Shown here: positions 8,720 through 18,439 of the stretch, piece by piece
How the letters are laid out: each line of letters starts with the position of its first letter
How positions within the stretch are numbered: the stretch's first letter is position 1
From: Casimicrobiaceae bacterium
GTDB lineage: Bacteria > Pseudomonadota > Gammaproteobacteria > Burkholderiales > Casimicrobiaceae
Direction of reading: 5' to 3'
NCBI GenBank assembly: GCA_026646885.1
Contig: JAPKHK010000004.1
Span: 233,410 to 297,409 of the forward strand
Length of the DNA stretch: 64,000 bases
Notes under the pieces: model-generated
The model's database searches: none
The model's input: the letters and a program-made list of their open reading frames with translations, nothing else
Told to the model about the DNA's origin: nothing
Translations under genes and position numbers: made by a program

Positions 8720-10008
8720 AGACGCCTCGCAGTGCAGCACCTGCCGCGGGCGGGTGCCGGCCCCTGTCCCCCCTGCTGGCGGTAGGGCTGCTGGTCGCTT
8801 GTCCAGTCGCCGAAGCGAGCGAGGTAGAGCCGATGCTCGTTGGCGCACTGCAGGAAATTCAGGCAAGCCGCATCCGTGCGGCCGAACAGCAGGTCGACGA
8901 ATTGCTGCGCCGGTTTCCTAACTTTCGCCTGGGTCACTTGATCAAAGGCGATCTCTTGTTGGCCCATGCGCGCCCACTGTCGAGTATGGGCGAAGGCATA
9001 CCGAATTCGGGGCCTCGCCTCGCCGAACTCCGGGCGGAGGCAATCCAGCGCTTGCGCCGCGCTTGGGAGCCGCCGCCGGCCGGAACCTTGCCCCGCGTCG
9101 TGTGGAGACTCGATACGCAGGAGCGGCATCTCTTGGTCGTCGATACCAGCAGCTCCCGCCTGTTCGTATTCGAGAATCGTCTTGGGCAGCTAATGCGGAT
9201 CGCTGACTACTACGTCAGCATCGGGCGCTTGGGCGCCGGCAAGACCCGAGAGGGCGATCAGAAGACGCCGATCGGCATCTACCACACGACGGGCACAATT
9301 TCTCCTGCGCGCCTGACCGATTTCTACGGTAGCGGCGCCTTCCCTCTCAACTATCCCAACGAATGGGACCGACGCCAAGGCCATAGCGGGCATGGCATCT
9401 GGCTGCACGGTACGCCCAGTGATACCTATAGCCGCGCGCCCTTCGCCTCGGACGGCTGCGTAGTGATGGCGAACCGCGAACTCGAAGATCTGGCGGCAAA
9501 CCTAGAGGACGCCTCACTGCCGGTCATCATCACACCACGGTTGGAATGGGTCGAACCCGGTATCGTTCAAGCACAAGCCCAGGAGTTCCACCACGAATTC
9601 GAAGCTTGGCGCAGGGACTGGGAATCGCTAGATACCGAGCGTTATCTGCGCCACTATGCGCCACTTTTTAGTAGCCAAGGGAAGGATTTGGCCGCATGGC
9701 GCGAGCATAAGCGGAACGTGAACGCGCAAAGGACCTTCATACGCGTGGACGTGACGAATTTGTCGGTTTTCCAATACCCTGGAAGCGAGAATCTCGCGGT
9801 GGCGAGCTTCGAGCAGGTCTACCAAAGCGACAAGGTCAGCAACCGCATGCGCAAAGAACAGTACTGGCAGAAACTTGATGGCCGCTGGCAGATTATCTAT
9901 GAGGGCCCGGCCGTGGCGGCGACCACCGCGGTGGCGCAGTTGCGGGGCGGGTTGATCAAAGTCGCGGCCAAAGGGTCGCGCAAACCCCCGAAGACGAAAA
10001 GGAGTTGA
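8716..10008 (+). CDS. L,D-transpeptidase (YkuD domain) with C-terminal NTF2-like domain
   Basis: A 430-residue exported enzyme. The YkuD catalytic region spans about residues 140-270 and holds the conserved HGIWLHG (H226, H231) and SDGCV (C248 nucleophile). Such enzymes form 3-3 cross-links in peptidoglycan or attach proteins to it. The N-terminus carries a probable signal peptide. The last ~110 residues (from 'FEAWRRDWESLDTERYLRHY') resemble the C-terminal domain of the preceding TPR protein. The start is GTG at 8716, overlapping the upstream TGA by 4 nt with AGGAG 11 bases before it; an earlier GTG at 8686 would lie deep inside the neighbour. Confidence 0.85.
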   Translation: MKTPRSAAPAAGGCRPLSPLLAVGLLVACPVAEASEVEPMLVGALQEIQASRIRAAEQQVDELLRRFPNFRLGHLIKGDLLLAHARPLSSMGEGIPNSGPRLAELRAEAIQRLRRAWEPPPAGTLPRVVWRLDTQERHLLVVDTSSSRLFVFENRLGQLMRIADYYVSIGRLGAGKTREGDQKTPIGIYHTTGTISPARLTDFYGSGAFPLNYPNEWDRRQGHSGHGIWLHGTPSDTYSRAPFASDGCVVMANRELEDLAANLEDASLPVIITPRLEWVEPGIVQAQAQEFHHEFEAWRRDWESLDTERYLRHYAPLFSSQGKDLAAWREHKRNVNAQRTFIRVDVTNLSVFQYPGSENLAVASFEQVYQSDKVSNRMRKEQYWQKLDGRWQIIYEGPAVAATTAVAQLRGGLIKVAAKGSRKPPKTKRS

Positions 10009-10011
10009 CGG

Positions 10012-10596
10012 ATGAAATGGCATCAAACCCTCGCGGGCGCGGTTCTGCTGGCCACATGCAGCATCACACTGGCGGCGAATCCGCAGGTCGAACTGCGGAC
10101 CAACACCGGTACGATCGTGCTGGAGCTCTACCCGGAGGCAGCCCCAAAAACCGTGGAGAATTTCCTGCAATACGTGAAGAGCGGACACTATGCGGGCACG
10201 CAGTTTCATCGCGTGATCAAGGGATTCATGATTCAAGGCGGCGGCTTTACCTCCGACTTCCAGCAAAAACCCACCAAGCCGTCAATCAAGAACGAAGGGG
10301 AAACGAGCACCAAGGCGGGCCTCAGCAATGTGCCCGGCACGATCGCCATGGCGCGCACGCCGGATCCTCACTCCGCCGCTGCACAGTTTTTCATCAACGT
10401 CGCCGACAATGCTCCCTTGAATTATGCAGGGCCCGGCAATTGGGGCTATACCGTGTTCGGCAAGGTCATTTCGGGCATGGATGTCGTGAATAAGATCGCG
10501 GCCATGCCCACCGGAGCCGGTGGCCCATTCCCGCGCGACGTCCCGAAGGACAAGGTGCTGATCGAAAAAGCCTCGCTGCGCCCCACCGACAAATAG
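10012..10596 (+). CDS. ppiA: Periplasmic peptidyl-prolyl cis-trans isomerase (cyclophilin)
   Basis: A 194-residue cyclophilin with a Sec signal peptide ([22 protein letters not shown]). Proline isomerase that helps protein folding in the periplasm. Cyclophilin core motifs include [15 protein letters not shown] and [23 protein letters not shown] lies just before the ATG, 4 bp after the transpeptidase stop. A second cyclophilin without a signal peptide follows 7 bp later, so the pair probably arose by duplication. Confidence 0.92.
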   Translation: MKWHQTLAGAVLLATCSITLAANPQVELRTNTGTIVLELYPEAAPKTVENFLQYVKSGHYAGTQFHRVIKGFMIQGGGFTSDFQQKPTKPSIKNEGETSTKAGLSNVPGTIAMARTPDPHSAAAQFFINVADNAPLNYAGPGNWGYTVFGKVISGMDVVNKIAAMPTGAGGPFPRDVPKDKVLIEKASLRPTDK

Positions 10597-10603
10597 GAAC
10601 ATC

Positions 10604-11101
10604 ATGGTCATCTTGCACACGTCACTCGGCGACATCACGATTGAACTCGACGCCGAAAAAGCCCCCACCACGGTTCAAAATTTCTTGCAATACGTGCGCG
10701 ACGGTTTCTACGACAACACGGTTTTTCACCGCGTCATCGACAACTTCATGATTCAAGGCGGCGGCTTCGCCCCTGGCATGAAGCAGAAGGCGGCACGCGC
10801 GCCCATCGCCAACGAGGCGCAGAACGGTCTGCTCAACCAGCGCTATACCATCGCCATGGCGCGCACTCCCGACCCCCACTCGGCCACCGCGCAGTTTTTC
10901 ATCAACGTGGCCGACAATGCCTTCCTTGACTTTCGAAATGCCACGCCGCAGGGCTGGGGTTATTGCGTTTTCGGCAAGGTCACGGCGGGCATGGATGTCG
11001 TCGACCAGATCAAACGTGTCAGAACCGGCTCCCGCGCAGGACACCAAGACGTTCCGGTTGACGATGTGCTGATCCTGCGCGCCGAAGAAGTCGCAGCCTA
11101 G
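10604..11101 (+). CDS. ppiB: Cytoplasmic peptidyl-prolyl cis-trans isomerase B
   Basis: A 165-residue cyclophilin without a signal peptide, the cytoplasmic counterpart of the gene before it. Core motifs are [15 protein letters not shown] and [19 protein letters not shown]. It lies in the same operon, upstream of lpxH, an arrangement common in betaproteobacteria. Confidence 0.94.
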   Translation: MVILHTSLGDITIELDAEKAPTTVQNFLQYVRDGFYDNTVFHRVIDNFMIQGGGFAPGMKQKAARAPIANEAQNGLLNQRYTIAMARTPDPHSATAQFFINVADNAFLDFRNATPQGWGYCVFGKVTAGMDVVDQIKRVRTGSRAGHQDVPVDDVLILRAEEVAA

Positions 11102-11166
11102 GCCTACGGCCAGCATTTGCCACCCCGGGCCACGTAACCCATAGAGCGCACCCTTCGAGCTGCGCT

Positions 11167-11907
11167 TTGGCTACGCTCCTGGTTTCGGACATTCACCTCG
11201 CGCCCGCGCGACCGGACGTCACCGAGGCTTATCTCGGGTTTCTGCGTGGGCCGGCGCAAGCAGCCCGCGAGGTGGTCATACTAGGCGATCTCTTCGATGC
11301 CTGGGTGGGCGACGACGATCTCGGCAACCCTGCCTGGCGCCCGGTGATCTTGGCAATGCGAGCCTTGTCAGAAAGAGGCGTGCGGCTCGCCTTCCTGCAC
11401 GGCAACCGCGATTTTCTGCTGGGAGAGGACTTCGCCGCAGCCTGCGGGGCGCGCTTAATGCCAGAGGTCACCCTGGCCGACATCGAGGGCGAGCGGACTT
11501 TGTTGATGCACGGCGACCAACTTTGCACCGACGACGCGGCCTACCTCACCTGGCGCAGGGAGGCGCGCGACCCAAACTGGCAGGCGAGCTTTCTGGCCCT
11601 GCCCCTGCAGGAACGCCAGCGCCTGGCCGGCGAAATGCGCGCGACGAGCGACTTGGAGAAAGCGGCAAAGTCCCAGGAAATCATGGACGTCAACGCCCGG
11701 GCAGTGGAAGCGGCCTTGCGCGCCAGCGGTTGCCGCAGGCTGATTCATGGGCACACTCATCGACCGGCTCGCCATTACCTGACCATCGACGGTGCACCCT
11801 GCGAGCGTTGGGTGCTTGCGGATTGGCGCTTGCCCGGCGGCTATCTGCGCTGCGATGCACGGGGCCTGACTGCGCTGCCCTGGCCGGCTCCAGGCTCATC
11901 AGGCTAG
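11167..11907 (+). CDS. lpxH: UDP-2,3-diacylglucosamine diphosphatase
   Basis: Cleaves UDP-2,3-diacylglucosamine to lipid X in lipid A synthesis, at the inner face of the cytoplasmic membrane. The 246 aa carry the Mn-dependent metallophosphoesterase signatures DIHL, GDLFDAWVGDD, GNRDFL, HGDQ and HGHTHRP in the expected order. No ATG or GTG lies between the upstream in-frame stop and the conserved N-terminus, so the start is TTG at 11167. Its 3' end overlaps that of the convergent metZ by 4 bp. Confidence 0.92.
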   Translation: MATLLVSDIHLAPARPDVTEAYLGFLRGPAQAAREVVILGDLFDAWVGDDDLGNPAWRPVILAMRALSERGVRLAFLHGNRDFLLGEDFAAACGARLMPEVTLADIEGERTLLMHGDQLCTDDAAYLTWRREARDPNWQASFLALPLQERQRLAGEMRATSDLEKAAKSQEIMDVNARAVEAALRASGCRRLIHGHTHRPARHYLTIDGAPCERWVLADWRLPGGYLRCDARGLTALPWPAPGSSG

Positions 11908-13139
11908 GTGTCATCGAGCGCCTGCTGGAAGTCCTCCAGAAGATCATCGGCGTCCTCGATGCCCACCGAAACGCGGATCAGCGAGTCGGCGATGCCCATG
12001 CCGGCACGACGCTCCGGACCCATTTCATAGTAAATGGTGTGCGCCACCGGGATGGCCAGCGTACGAGTATCGCCAAGGTTGCTGGAGAGCACCACGACCT
12101 TGAGCCGGTCCAGGAAAGCAAAAGGATCGACCTCATCGGCTAGCTCGAAGCTCAACAGCGCCCCTGGGGCGCGAAAGAGTTCCGCCGCGCGACCAAACTG
12201 CGGATGCGTGGCGAGCCCGGGGTAATACACCCGTGCCACCCGTCGGTGTGCCGCGAGCAGGGCTGCAAGCGTCCCAGCATTGCCGCAGGCCCTCTCCATG
12301 CGCAAGGCCAGCGTCTCCGCGCCCACGCCGATGTGATGTGCTGCCTCGGCGCCCAGACTTGCGCCGAAGTCGCGCAGCCCCTTTTTGCGAATTTGCGTCA
12401 GCCCCCACGCAGCGATCTTCTGTTTGCGATAGGCTTCGCTGATATTCGGGTAGTTCGACCAGTCGAACAATCCGGTATCGGTGATGGCGCCGCCCAGCGC
12501 ATTCCCATGGCCACCGATGTATTTGGTCAGAGCGTTGACGACCAGGCTCGCGCCAACCCCGCGCGGCCGAAATAGATAGGGCGTGGTCAGGGTATTATCG
12601 ACGATGTAGAGGAGGCCGCGCGCCGCGCATAGAGTCCCGATCGCTGCCAGGTCGGCAACTTGCGTGCGCGGATTCGCGATGGTTTCGACAAACACCGCGC
12701 GGGTTTCCGGTCGCAGCGCCGACGCTATGGCCTCGACACAAGTAGCATCGGCGAAGCTCACTGCGACGCCCTGGGCGTCGAAACTGTTGAACAGGCTGTT
12801 GGTGTTGCCGAACAAGAAAGAACTGGAAACCAAATGATCGCCTCGCCGCAGCAAGGAGAAAAGCGCTGAGCCTATCGCCGCCATGCCGGTACTGAAGCAG
12901 ACTGTGCCAACTCCACCCTCCATGCCGGTGATTTTTGCTTCCAGTGCCGCCACAGTGGGATTGGTCTGGCGACCGTAAACAAAACCGCTCACTTCGCCCT
13001 GAAAAACCCGTGCCAATTCCCGCGCATTTCTGTAGCCAAATGCGACGGAGGTATGCAGCGGCTTGTGCAAAGCGCCGTGCTCGGGCTCACCCAAGCGATC
13101 AGAGTGAAGAACTCGAGTGGTGAAGCCACGCTCTTTCAT
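11904..13139 (-). CDS. metZ: O-succinylhomoserine sulfhydrylase (trans-sulfuration PLP enzyme)
   Basis: A 411-residue Cys/Met-metabolism PLP enzyme that makes homocysteine directly from an acylhomoserine and sulfide. The PLP lysine is in NALTKYIGGHGN and upstream PLP contacts are in FSTGMAAIGSALF. It follows purF, as in many beta- and gammaproteobacteria. A SAM-II-like riboswitch and terminator just upstream (13151-13250) fit control by S-adenosylmethionine. O-acetylhomoserine specificity cannot be excluded from sequence alone. Confidence 0.88.
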   Translation of the reverse strand: MKERGFTTRVLHSDRLGEPEHGALHKPLHTSVAFGYRNARELARVFQGEVSGFVYGRQTNPTVAALEAKITGMEGGVGTVCFSTGMAAIGSALFSLLRRGDHLVSSSFLFGNTNSLFNSFDAQGVAVSFADATCVEAIASALRPETRAVFVETIANPRTQVADLAAIGTLCAARGLLYIVDNTLTTPYLFRPRGVGASLVVNALTKYIGGHGNALGGAITDTGLFDWSNYPNISEAYRKQKIAAWGLTQIRKKGLRDFGASLGAEAAHHIGVGAETLALRMERACGNAGTLAALLAAHRRVARVYYPGLATHPQFGRAAELFRAPGALLSFELADEVDPFAFLDRLKVVVLSSNLGDTRTLAIPVAHTIYYEMGPERRAGMGIADSLIRVSVGIEDADDLLEDFQQALDDT

Positions 13140-13150
13140 GGTCGATCCGC

Positions 13151-13187
13151 CAAAAAAGAAAACCCGCCAGCAAAGCTGAAGCGGGTC
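13151..13187 (-). terminator. Intrinsic terminator in the metZ leader
   Basis: On the minus strand ACCCGCTTCAGC-TTT-GCTGGCGGGT forms a stem with a TTT loop, followed by a T-rich run (TTTTCTTTTTT). It ends about 12 nt before the metZ ATG. Its 5' arm (CGCTTCAGC) can pair instead with GCTAAAGCG of the riboswitch just upstream, at 8 of 9 positions, so it is probably a conditional terminator rather than only the purF terminator. Confidence 0.85.
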
Positions 13188-13194
13188 GATGACA

Positions 13195-13250
13195 CGCTTT
13201 AGCAGGATTTATGAAGCGCCCGCAAGCTGACGGTCAAATCGGCGCATGCC
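13195..13250 (-). promoter_or_regulatory. SAM-II-like riboswitch upstream of metZ
   Basis: Read on the minus strand, the segment has the SAM-II order: GCGCC, GATTTGACC, a loop with AGCTTGC, GGCGC, then CATAAATC and GCTAAAGCG. Helix P1 pairs 13241-13245 (GCGCC) with 13216-13220 (GGCGC). GATTT (13236-13240) can pair with AAATC (13206-13210). AGC in the loop (13226-13228) can pair with GCT (13201-13203) to form the pseudoknot. SAM-II aptamers bind S-adenosylmethionine and usually precede methionine genes. The class is best known from alphaproteobacteria. Identification is by eye. Confidence 0.8.
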
Positions 13251-13338
13251 TGCAACCATAAGGCTTGCGTTGCGCCGCGTCAAGCCTCGTGCATCGGGTC
13301 GCGCACCGTGCTGGCCGAGACAGTCCCCGCCAGCTGCG

Positions 13339-14856
13339 CTAACCGGCCGCCAATAAACCCTCGTCCCGAGCCTCATCTTCCGCATCACCTCCACGCGTAC
13401 CGTCGCGGCCGCACGCAAGGCTGCTGAGATAGTCGGCGGTGACATCGCCAGTGATGTAGCAGCCGTCGAAGCAGGATGCTTCGAAGCTCGACAGCCTGGG
13501 GTTGGCTTTGCGCACCGCGGTCTTGAGGTCCTCGAGATTCTGGTAAATCAAGACATCGGCTCCGATCTCTCGGCAGATGTCGGCCTCGTTTCGCTCGCTG
13601 GCGATCAGCTCTTCCCGCGTCGGCATGTCGATGCCGTAGACGTTGGCGTAGCGCACTGGCGGCGCCGCCGAAGCAAAATAGACCTTGCGCGCGCCTGAGT
13701 CGCGCGCCATTTGTACGATCTCGCGGCTGGTCGTGCCGCGGACGATCGAATCATCCACAAGCAACACCACCTTGCCGCGAAACTCCACACCCACGGGGTT
13801 GAGCTTCTGGCGCACCGACTTCCTTCGAATCGCTTGTCCGGGCATGATGAAGGTGCGGCCGATGTAGCGGTTTTTCACGAACCCTTCTCGGTACGGCACA
13901 TTGAGCCGTTTGGCCAGTTCAAGTGCGGAGGGTCGACTGGAATCGGGTATCGGAATCACCACATCGATGTCGCCCGCCTCGGGCATGACCCGGATCTTCT
14001 CCGCCAGTTGCTCACCCATGCGCACGCGGGTCTCGTAGACCGACGTGCCATCGATCATGGAATCCGGCCTGGCAAGATAGACAAACTCGAAAATGCAGGG
14101 ATTGAGCGAAGCGTTCTCGGCGCACTGGCGACTTTCCATCCGCCCCAGGAAATCGACCAGCACCGCTTCGCCGGGGGCGACATCGCGCTGCACCTCGAAG
14201 CCGAGGATATCCAGCGCCACCGACTCCGATGCGATCACGTATTCGCTGCCGCCCAAGCTTTCCGCCTTGCCGATGATCAGAGGCCGGATGCCATAGGGAT
14301 CGCGAAACGCGAGCAAGCCATAACCCGCAATGATCGCCACGACCGCGTAAGCGCCCCGGCAGCGCCGGTGTACGCCAGCCACCGCAGCGAAAACCGCATC
14401 GCTGTCCAAGTGTCCGCGTTGCTTGGCCGCTACTTGCAGCTCGTGCGCCAGGATGTTGAGCAGGACCTCGGAGTCCGAATGAGTGTTGACGTGCCGCAAG
14501 TCGAGCCGAAACAGTTCTTGGCGCAGCTCCTCGCTGTTGGTAAGGTTGCCGTTATGGGCAAGGAGCACTCCGTAGGGCGAATTGACATAGAAAGGCTGCG
14601 ATTCCAATGCGCTCGAAGCCGACCCCGCAGTAGGATAGCGCACATGGCCGATGCCAGCATTGCCGAGCAGATCGCGCATATGCCGGGTGCGAAAGACATC
14701 ACGCACCATGCCCTTGCCCTTGTGCATGTGGAAGACGTTGCCAGCAGTGGTGGCAATGCCTGCCGCGTCCTGCCCGCGGTGCTGGAGCGCCAGCAGGCCA
14801 TCATAGAGTAGTTGGTTGACCGGTGTGTGAGCCACGACCCCGATGATTCCGCACAT
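13339..14856 (-). CDS. purF: Amidophosphoribosyltransferase
   Basis: First committed enzyme of purine synthesis: PRPP plus glutamine gives phosphoribosylamine. The 505 aa begin MCGIIGVV, where Cys2 becomes the N-terminal nucleophile after Met removal. The PRPP-binding motif [14 protein letters not shown] and IPDSSRP lie in the C-terminal half. It sits in the cvpA-purF-metZ order, 76 bp after cvpA. Confidence 0.97.
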   Translation of the reverse strand: MCGIIGVVAHTPVNQLLYDGLLALQHRGQDAAGIATTAGNVFHMHKGKGMVRDVFRTRHMRDLLGNAGIGHVRYPTAGSASSALESQPFYVNSPYGVLLAHNGNLTNSEELRQELFRLDLRHVNTHSDSEVLLNILAHELQVAAKQRGHLDSDAVFAAVAGVHRRCRGAYAVVAIIAGYGLLAFRDPYGIRPLIIGKAESLGGSEYVIASESVALDILGFEVQRDVAPGEAVLVDFLGRMESRQCAENASLNPCIFEFVYLARPDSMIDGTSVYETRVRMGEQLAEKIRVMPEAGDIDVVIPIPDSSRPSALELAKRLNVPYREGFVKNRYIGRTFIMPGQAIRRKSVRQKLNPVGVEFRGKVVLLVDDSIVRGTTSREIVQMARDSGARKVYFASAAPPVRYANVYGIDMPTREELIASERNEADICREIGADVLIYQNLEDLKTAVRKANPRLSSFEASCFDGCYITGDVTADYLSSLACGRDGTRGGDAEDEARDEGLLAAG

Positions 14857-14932
14857 CCCGCGTACCTCTCCACCTCAGTGGCGACATCACTCTCGAGAAC
14901 GCCTTCGCCGGCGGCGCCCACTCACGACTCAA

Positions 14933-15430
14933 TCAGCTCGTCTGATACTTGAGTCGCTTGTTCACTTCTTGCGGCAGCAACGGGCGCAACCCCAGTACCG
15001 CTTGCTGCAGATAGGGTGCCAGCAGCGACTCTTGCCACCAGCGCTCTTGCGGAAGCTTGGTGAGACCGGCGATGAAGACCAGCACCAGCACCACAAGCAC
15101 GCCGCGCATGATGCCAAAAATCACACCCAGCCCGCGATCTAACCAGCCCAAGCCCGCCGCGTGAAGAAGTCGGTGCAGAATCCAACCCAGCAGCCAGGCC
15201 ACAAGAAGGACCAGCACCAGCATCAAAAGCATGCCCAGCAGGTAGCGTGCGGCAGGGTTCTGCAACGAGGTGGGCAGCAGTTCCCCCATGTCGCCGCCAA
15301 ACATGATCGCCGCCACTAGGGCCAAAACCCAGCCAAGCAAGGACAGAACCTCCCGCACCACGCCGCGCCAGAGGCCCCACAGGGCCGAAGCCAGAACCAT
15401 GAGAATGACGACGTAGTCGAAAAGAGTCAT
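14933..15430 (-). CDS. cvpA: CvpA family membrane protein
   Basis: A 165-residue inner-membrane protein with four hydrophobic spans (about residues 5-25, 28-45, 62-85, 103-125) and the family start MTLFDYVVILMVLASALWG. CvpA proteins typically precede purF and have been linked to colicin V export and envelope stress; the molecular role is unclear. The gap to the SPOR gene upstream is 9 bp. Confidence 0.9.
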   Translation of the reverse strand: MTLFDYVVILMVLASALWGLWRGVVREVLSLLGWVLALVAAIMFGGDMGELLPTSLQNPAARYLLGMLLMLVLVLLVAWLLGWILHRLLHAAGLGWLDRGLGVIFGIMRGVLVVLVLVFIAGLTKLPQERWWQESLLAPYLQQAVLGLRPLLPQEVNKRLKYQTS

Positions 15431-15439
15431 CGCAGCTGG

Positions 15440-16237
15440 TCAGGAAAGCGGCGCCACGATACCGCTATGGCCCTTGGATTTGAGTTGAACGCGGGCAGCA
15501 TCGGCCGCATCGCGACTGACGTAGGGTCCCACCCGCACCCGATGCAGCTTCTCCTTGCTTGTGTCGAGGCGCTCGACAAAAGCGGAGAATCCTGCCGCCT
15601 TGAGTTTGGCCTGCAATTCCTGCGCAACCTTCGCATCGGCGTAGGCTCCCAGTTGAACCACAAAGCCGGAATCGGCCGATTTTGCGGAGACTGGAGCGGC
15701 TTGCGGCCCCTGGGCCTTGCTCACGGGTTTGGTCGCGCTGCCGGCTTTGGACACAGCTGCCGGCGCGGCGGAAGGCGCAGGATCCAAAGGCGCTGCGTTG
15801 TGCGTGGCCGCAGGCGCGGCCGACGCTTGCGCGGGTGGGTCGGCGGCTGCGGGAGTCGAGACACCCGCGATCTTCCGATTGCCGTCGCCAGAATCCGCAT
15901 GGGCTGGTCCCGTCGCGCTCTCGTGGCTCTGGTCGGTTCTGTTCGAGCCGGCCGCACCGGTGGCCGCATCCTTTGCACCGGGCGCCGCACCCGCTGCCAC
16001 CGCCATTCCCGGCGCTCTCCCAGCTGGTTCGGAGGCTGGAGAGATCTGGCTGACGAATTTGCTGCCTTCGACTGCCGGAATCAATATCTGGACATCATGT
16101 CCCAGAGGCTTGGGCTCGCTCTCCAGGAAGAGTGGCACGATCACTGCGGCGGCCAGCGCCAAGACGGCCGCGCCCACCAGGCGTCTGCGAGCCCGGCGCT
16201 TGTGCTCATCCACCAAGTCCTTGCGATTCTCCGGCAT
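15440..16237 (-). CDS. dedD: SPOR-domain protein (DedD-like)
   Basis: A 265-residue bitopic protein: cytoplasmic N-terminus, one transmembrane span (about residues 20-40, LVGAAVLALAAAVIVPLFL), a long Ala/Pro-rich periplasmic linker (about 75-185) and a C-terminal SPOR domain (from FVVQLGAYADAKVAQEL) that binds denuded glycan strands at the division septum. ATG 16237 is chosen because it precedes the usual basic N-terminus and follows the folC stop by 4 bp; the in-frame extension to 16309 would overlap folC. Confidence 0.88.
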   Translation of the reverse strand: MPENRKDLVDEHKRRARRRLVGAAVLALAAAVIVPLFLESEPKPLGHDVQILIPAVEGSKFVSQISPASEPAGRAPGMAVAAGAAPGAKDAATGAAGSNRTDQSHESATGPAHADSGDGNRKIAGVSTPAAADPPAQASAAPAATHNAAPLDPAPSAAPAAVSKAGSATKPVSKAQGPQAAPVSAKSADSGFVVQLGAYADAKVAQELQAKLKAAGFSAFVERLDTSKEKLHRVRVGPYVSRDAADAARVQLKSKGHSGIVAPLS

Positions 16238-16241
16238 CGGT

Positions 16242-17534
16242 TCAGGGCACCCCGGTGGCACGCCAGCGCATTGCAGCGGCAACGGTGAGGAAGGAACCAA
16301 AAACGACAATTCTATCAGCTTCGCCCGCCTGCTCCCAGGCTTGCGCGCAGGCGCTCGCCGGATCGGGAAACATTGCCAAGGCGTCCGCGCCCACCCCTGC
16401 GGCCGCCAGCGCTTCGCCTAAGCTTGCGGCCGTTGCGCCACGAGGTGGCGGCAGGTCGCAAAGCAGCCATACGTCCACGACAGGCGCCATTGCCCTTGCC
16501 ACTCCGGCTAGATCCTTGTCGGAGAGCATTCCCCAAACCGCCCAGGTTCGCGCAGCGGGGTTCTTGCGCCCCAAAGTCGCGGCAAGTGCCTGCGCTGCCT
16601 GGGGATTGTGGGCGACGTCGAGAATCAAGGTGGGCCGGCCGGGCAAAACCTGAAACCGGCCTGGCCAGGTGACGCCAAGCAGCCCCGCGCGCAGTGCACC
16701 GGCGTCCACCGGCAAACGGTCGGACAAACGTTCGACGACCGCGCTGACGGTCGCCGCGTTGTCGATCTGATAACGCCCACGCAACGCAGGATGCGGCAAC
16801 CCATAGCGCTGCTTGCCCGGTCCAAGATAGTCCCACCGATCGCCCCGCGGCCGGCCTCGGAAATCGCGCCCGGCCACCCAGACCGTGGCGTCCAAGGTCT
16901 TGGCCGCCTTAAGCACTGATCGAGGCGGACGAGAGTCGCCAATTACCGCCGGCCGGCCGCGACGAAAGATGCCGGCTTTCTCCTGGCCAATCGCTTCGCG
17001 TGTGTCTCCGAGATAGTCGGTGTGGTCGATGTCGATCGCGGTGAGCACCGCCACGTCAGCATCGAGCACGTTGACGGCATCGAGCCTGCCGCCAAGGCCG
17101 ACTTCCATCACCCAAACGTCGAGCGCCTGGCGAGCGAATAGCCAGACTGCGGCAAGCGTCCCGAATTCGAAATAAGTAAGCGGTACGGCTTGCCGCACTG
17201 CCTCGACCGCGGCAAAGGCTTCGCACAAGCCCGCGTCATCTGCTTCGCGACCATCGATGCGCACGCGCTCGTTGTAGCGCAACAGGTGCGGCGACGAGTA
17301 GAGTGCAGTGCGGTAGTGCGCCGCACGATAGACCGCTTCGAGCATGGCGCAGGTCGAGCCCTTGCCGTTGGTCCCGGCGACCACGATCACAGGACATTGC
17401 GGGCGGGCTCCGAGACGCTCGTAGACCGCCCGCACCCGCTCCAAGCCAAGTTCAATGCTCTTGGGGTGCAGCGTCTCTAGATGCGCCAGCCAATCGCTCA
17501 GCGAAGGCGCAGATTTTGTGGAGGCGACAGACAA
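16242..17534 (-). CDS. folC: Bifunctional folylpolyglutamate / dihydrofolate synthase
   Basis: Adds glutamate to folates (and makes dihydrofolate from dihydropteroate). The 430 aa show the Mur-ligase-like P-loop VVAGTNGKGST (about residues 50-60), the ring-stacking YSSPHL, EVGLGGRLDA and DIDHTDYLG. An in-frame TAG lies two codons before the TTG at 17534, so TTG is the first possible start. It lies between accD (38 bp) and the SPOR gene. Confidence 0.92.
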   Translation of the reverse strand: MSVASTKSAPSLSDWLAHLETLHPKSIELGLERVRAVYERLGARPQCPVIVVAGTNGKGSTCAMLEAVYRAAHYRTALYSSPHLLRYNERVRIDGREADDAGLCEAFAAVEAVRQAVPLTYFEFGTLAAVWLFARQALDVWVMEVGLGGRLDAVNVLDADVAVLTAIDIDHTDYLGDTREAIGQEKAGIFRRGRPAVIGDSRPPRSVLKAAKTLDATVWVAGRDFRGRPRGDRWDYLGPGKQRYGLPHPALRGRYQIDNAATVSAVVERLSDRLPVDAGALRAGLLGVTWPGRFQVLPGRPTLILDVAHNPQAAQALAATLGRKNPAARTWAVWGMLSDKDLAGVARAMAPVVDVWLLCDLPPPRGATAASLGEALAAAGVGADALAMFPDPASACAQAWEQAGEADRIVVFGSFLTVAAAMRWRATGVP

Positions 17535-17572
17535 GTGCTAAGCGGATTCGTGGCGCGCTTGCGCTGAGATGG

Positions 17573-18439
17573 TCAGGCCGCCGGTGCCGACTGCTTCTGC
17601 AGTAATGTGAGCAGTTGTGGGAGCCGATCGCGCATTTGTCGGCGGTCCACGATCATGTCGATGGCGCCCTTCTCTAGGAGGAACTCAGCCCGCTGAAAGC
17701 CCTCGGGCAGCTTCTCGCGCACGGTCTGCTCGATCACGCGCGGCCCGGCAAAGCCGATCAACGCGCCGGGCTCGGCGATAACCAGATCGCCGAGCATCGC
17801 AAAACTGGCTGATACACCGCCCATGGTCGGATCAGTAAGGACTGAGACGAACGGCAACCCGGCCCGTGACAGCTGCTGCAGGGCGGCCGTGGTCTTGGCC
17901 ATCTGCATGAGCGAAAAGAGCCCTTCCTGCATGCGCGCTCCACCGCTCGCGGCTACGCAGAGGAAGGGCAGGCGCTGTTCCGCCGCGGCGGCAACGCCGC
18001 GCACGAAGCGCTCGCCTACCACGGAACCCATCGACCCCCCGAGGAATTCGAATTCAAACACCGCAAGCACCAAGGGCACAGCCTTGATCGAACCCTGTGT
18101 GACCACCAGTGCGTCGGTTTCGCCGGTCTCCTCGGTAGCCGCATCAAGCCGATCCGGATACCGCTTCGAGTCCTTGAATTTCAAGCTATCGATGGGCACA
18201 ACTTCGGAGCCGATTTCAAAGCGCCCTTCGGGATCGAGCAGCTGTTCGATGCGGGCGCGAGCCCTCATGCGATTATGGTGGTTGCACTTGGGGCAAACGT
18301 AGAGGTTATTTTCGAGATCGGTGCGGTAAAGTACCGCTTCGCAGGCCGGGCATTTCACCCAGAGCCCTTCGGGAACCGCCTTCTTCACTCCCGTGGACGA
18401 CTTGATACGCGGCGGAAGGAGTTTCTGTATCCAGCTCAT
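17573..18439 (-). CDS. accD: Acetyl-CoA carboxylase carboxyltransferase subunit beta
   Basis: Transfers CO2 from biotin to acetyl-CoA to make malonyl-CoA, in complex with AccA. The 288 aa include an N-terminal C4 zinc ribbon (CPAC...CPKC, about residues 29-51) and the crotonase-type core with [10 protein letters not shown] and [12 protein letters not shown]. Its ATG overlaps the trpA stop by 4 nt. Confidence 0.96.
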   Translation of the reverse strand: MSWIQKLLPPRIKSSTGVKKAVPEGLWVKCPACEAVLYRTDLENNLYVCPKCNHHNRMRARARIEQLLDPEGRFEIGSEVVPIDSLKFKDSKRYPDRLDAATEETGETDALVVTQGSIKAVPLVLAVFEFEFLGGSMGSVVGERFVRGVAAAAEQRLPFLCVAASGGARMQEGLFSLMQMAKTTAALQQLSRAGLPFVSVLTDPTMGGVSASFAMLGDLVIAEPGALIGFAGPRVIEQTVREKLPEGFQRAEFLLEKGAIDMIVDRRQMRDRLPQLLTLLQKQSAPAA

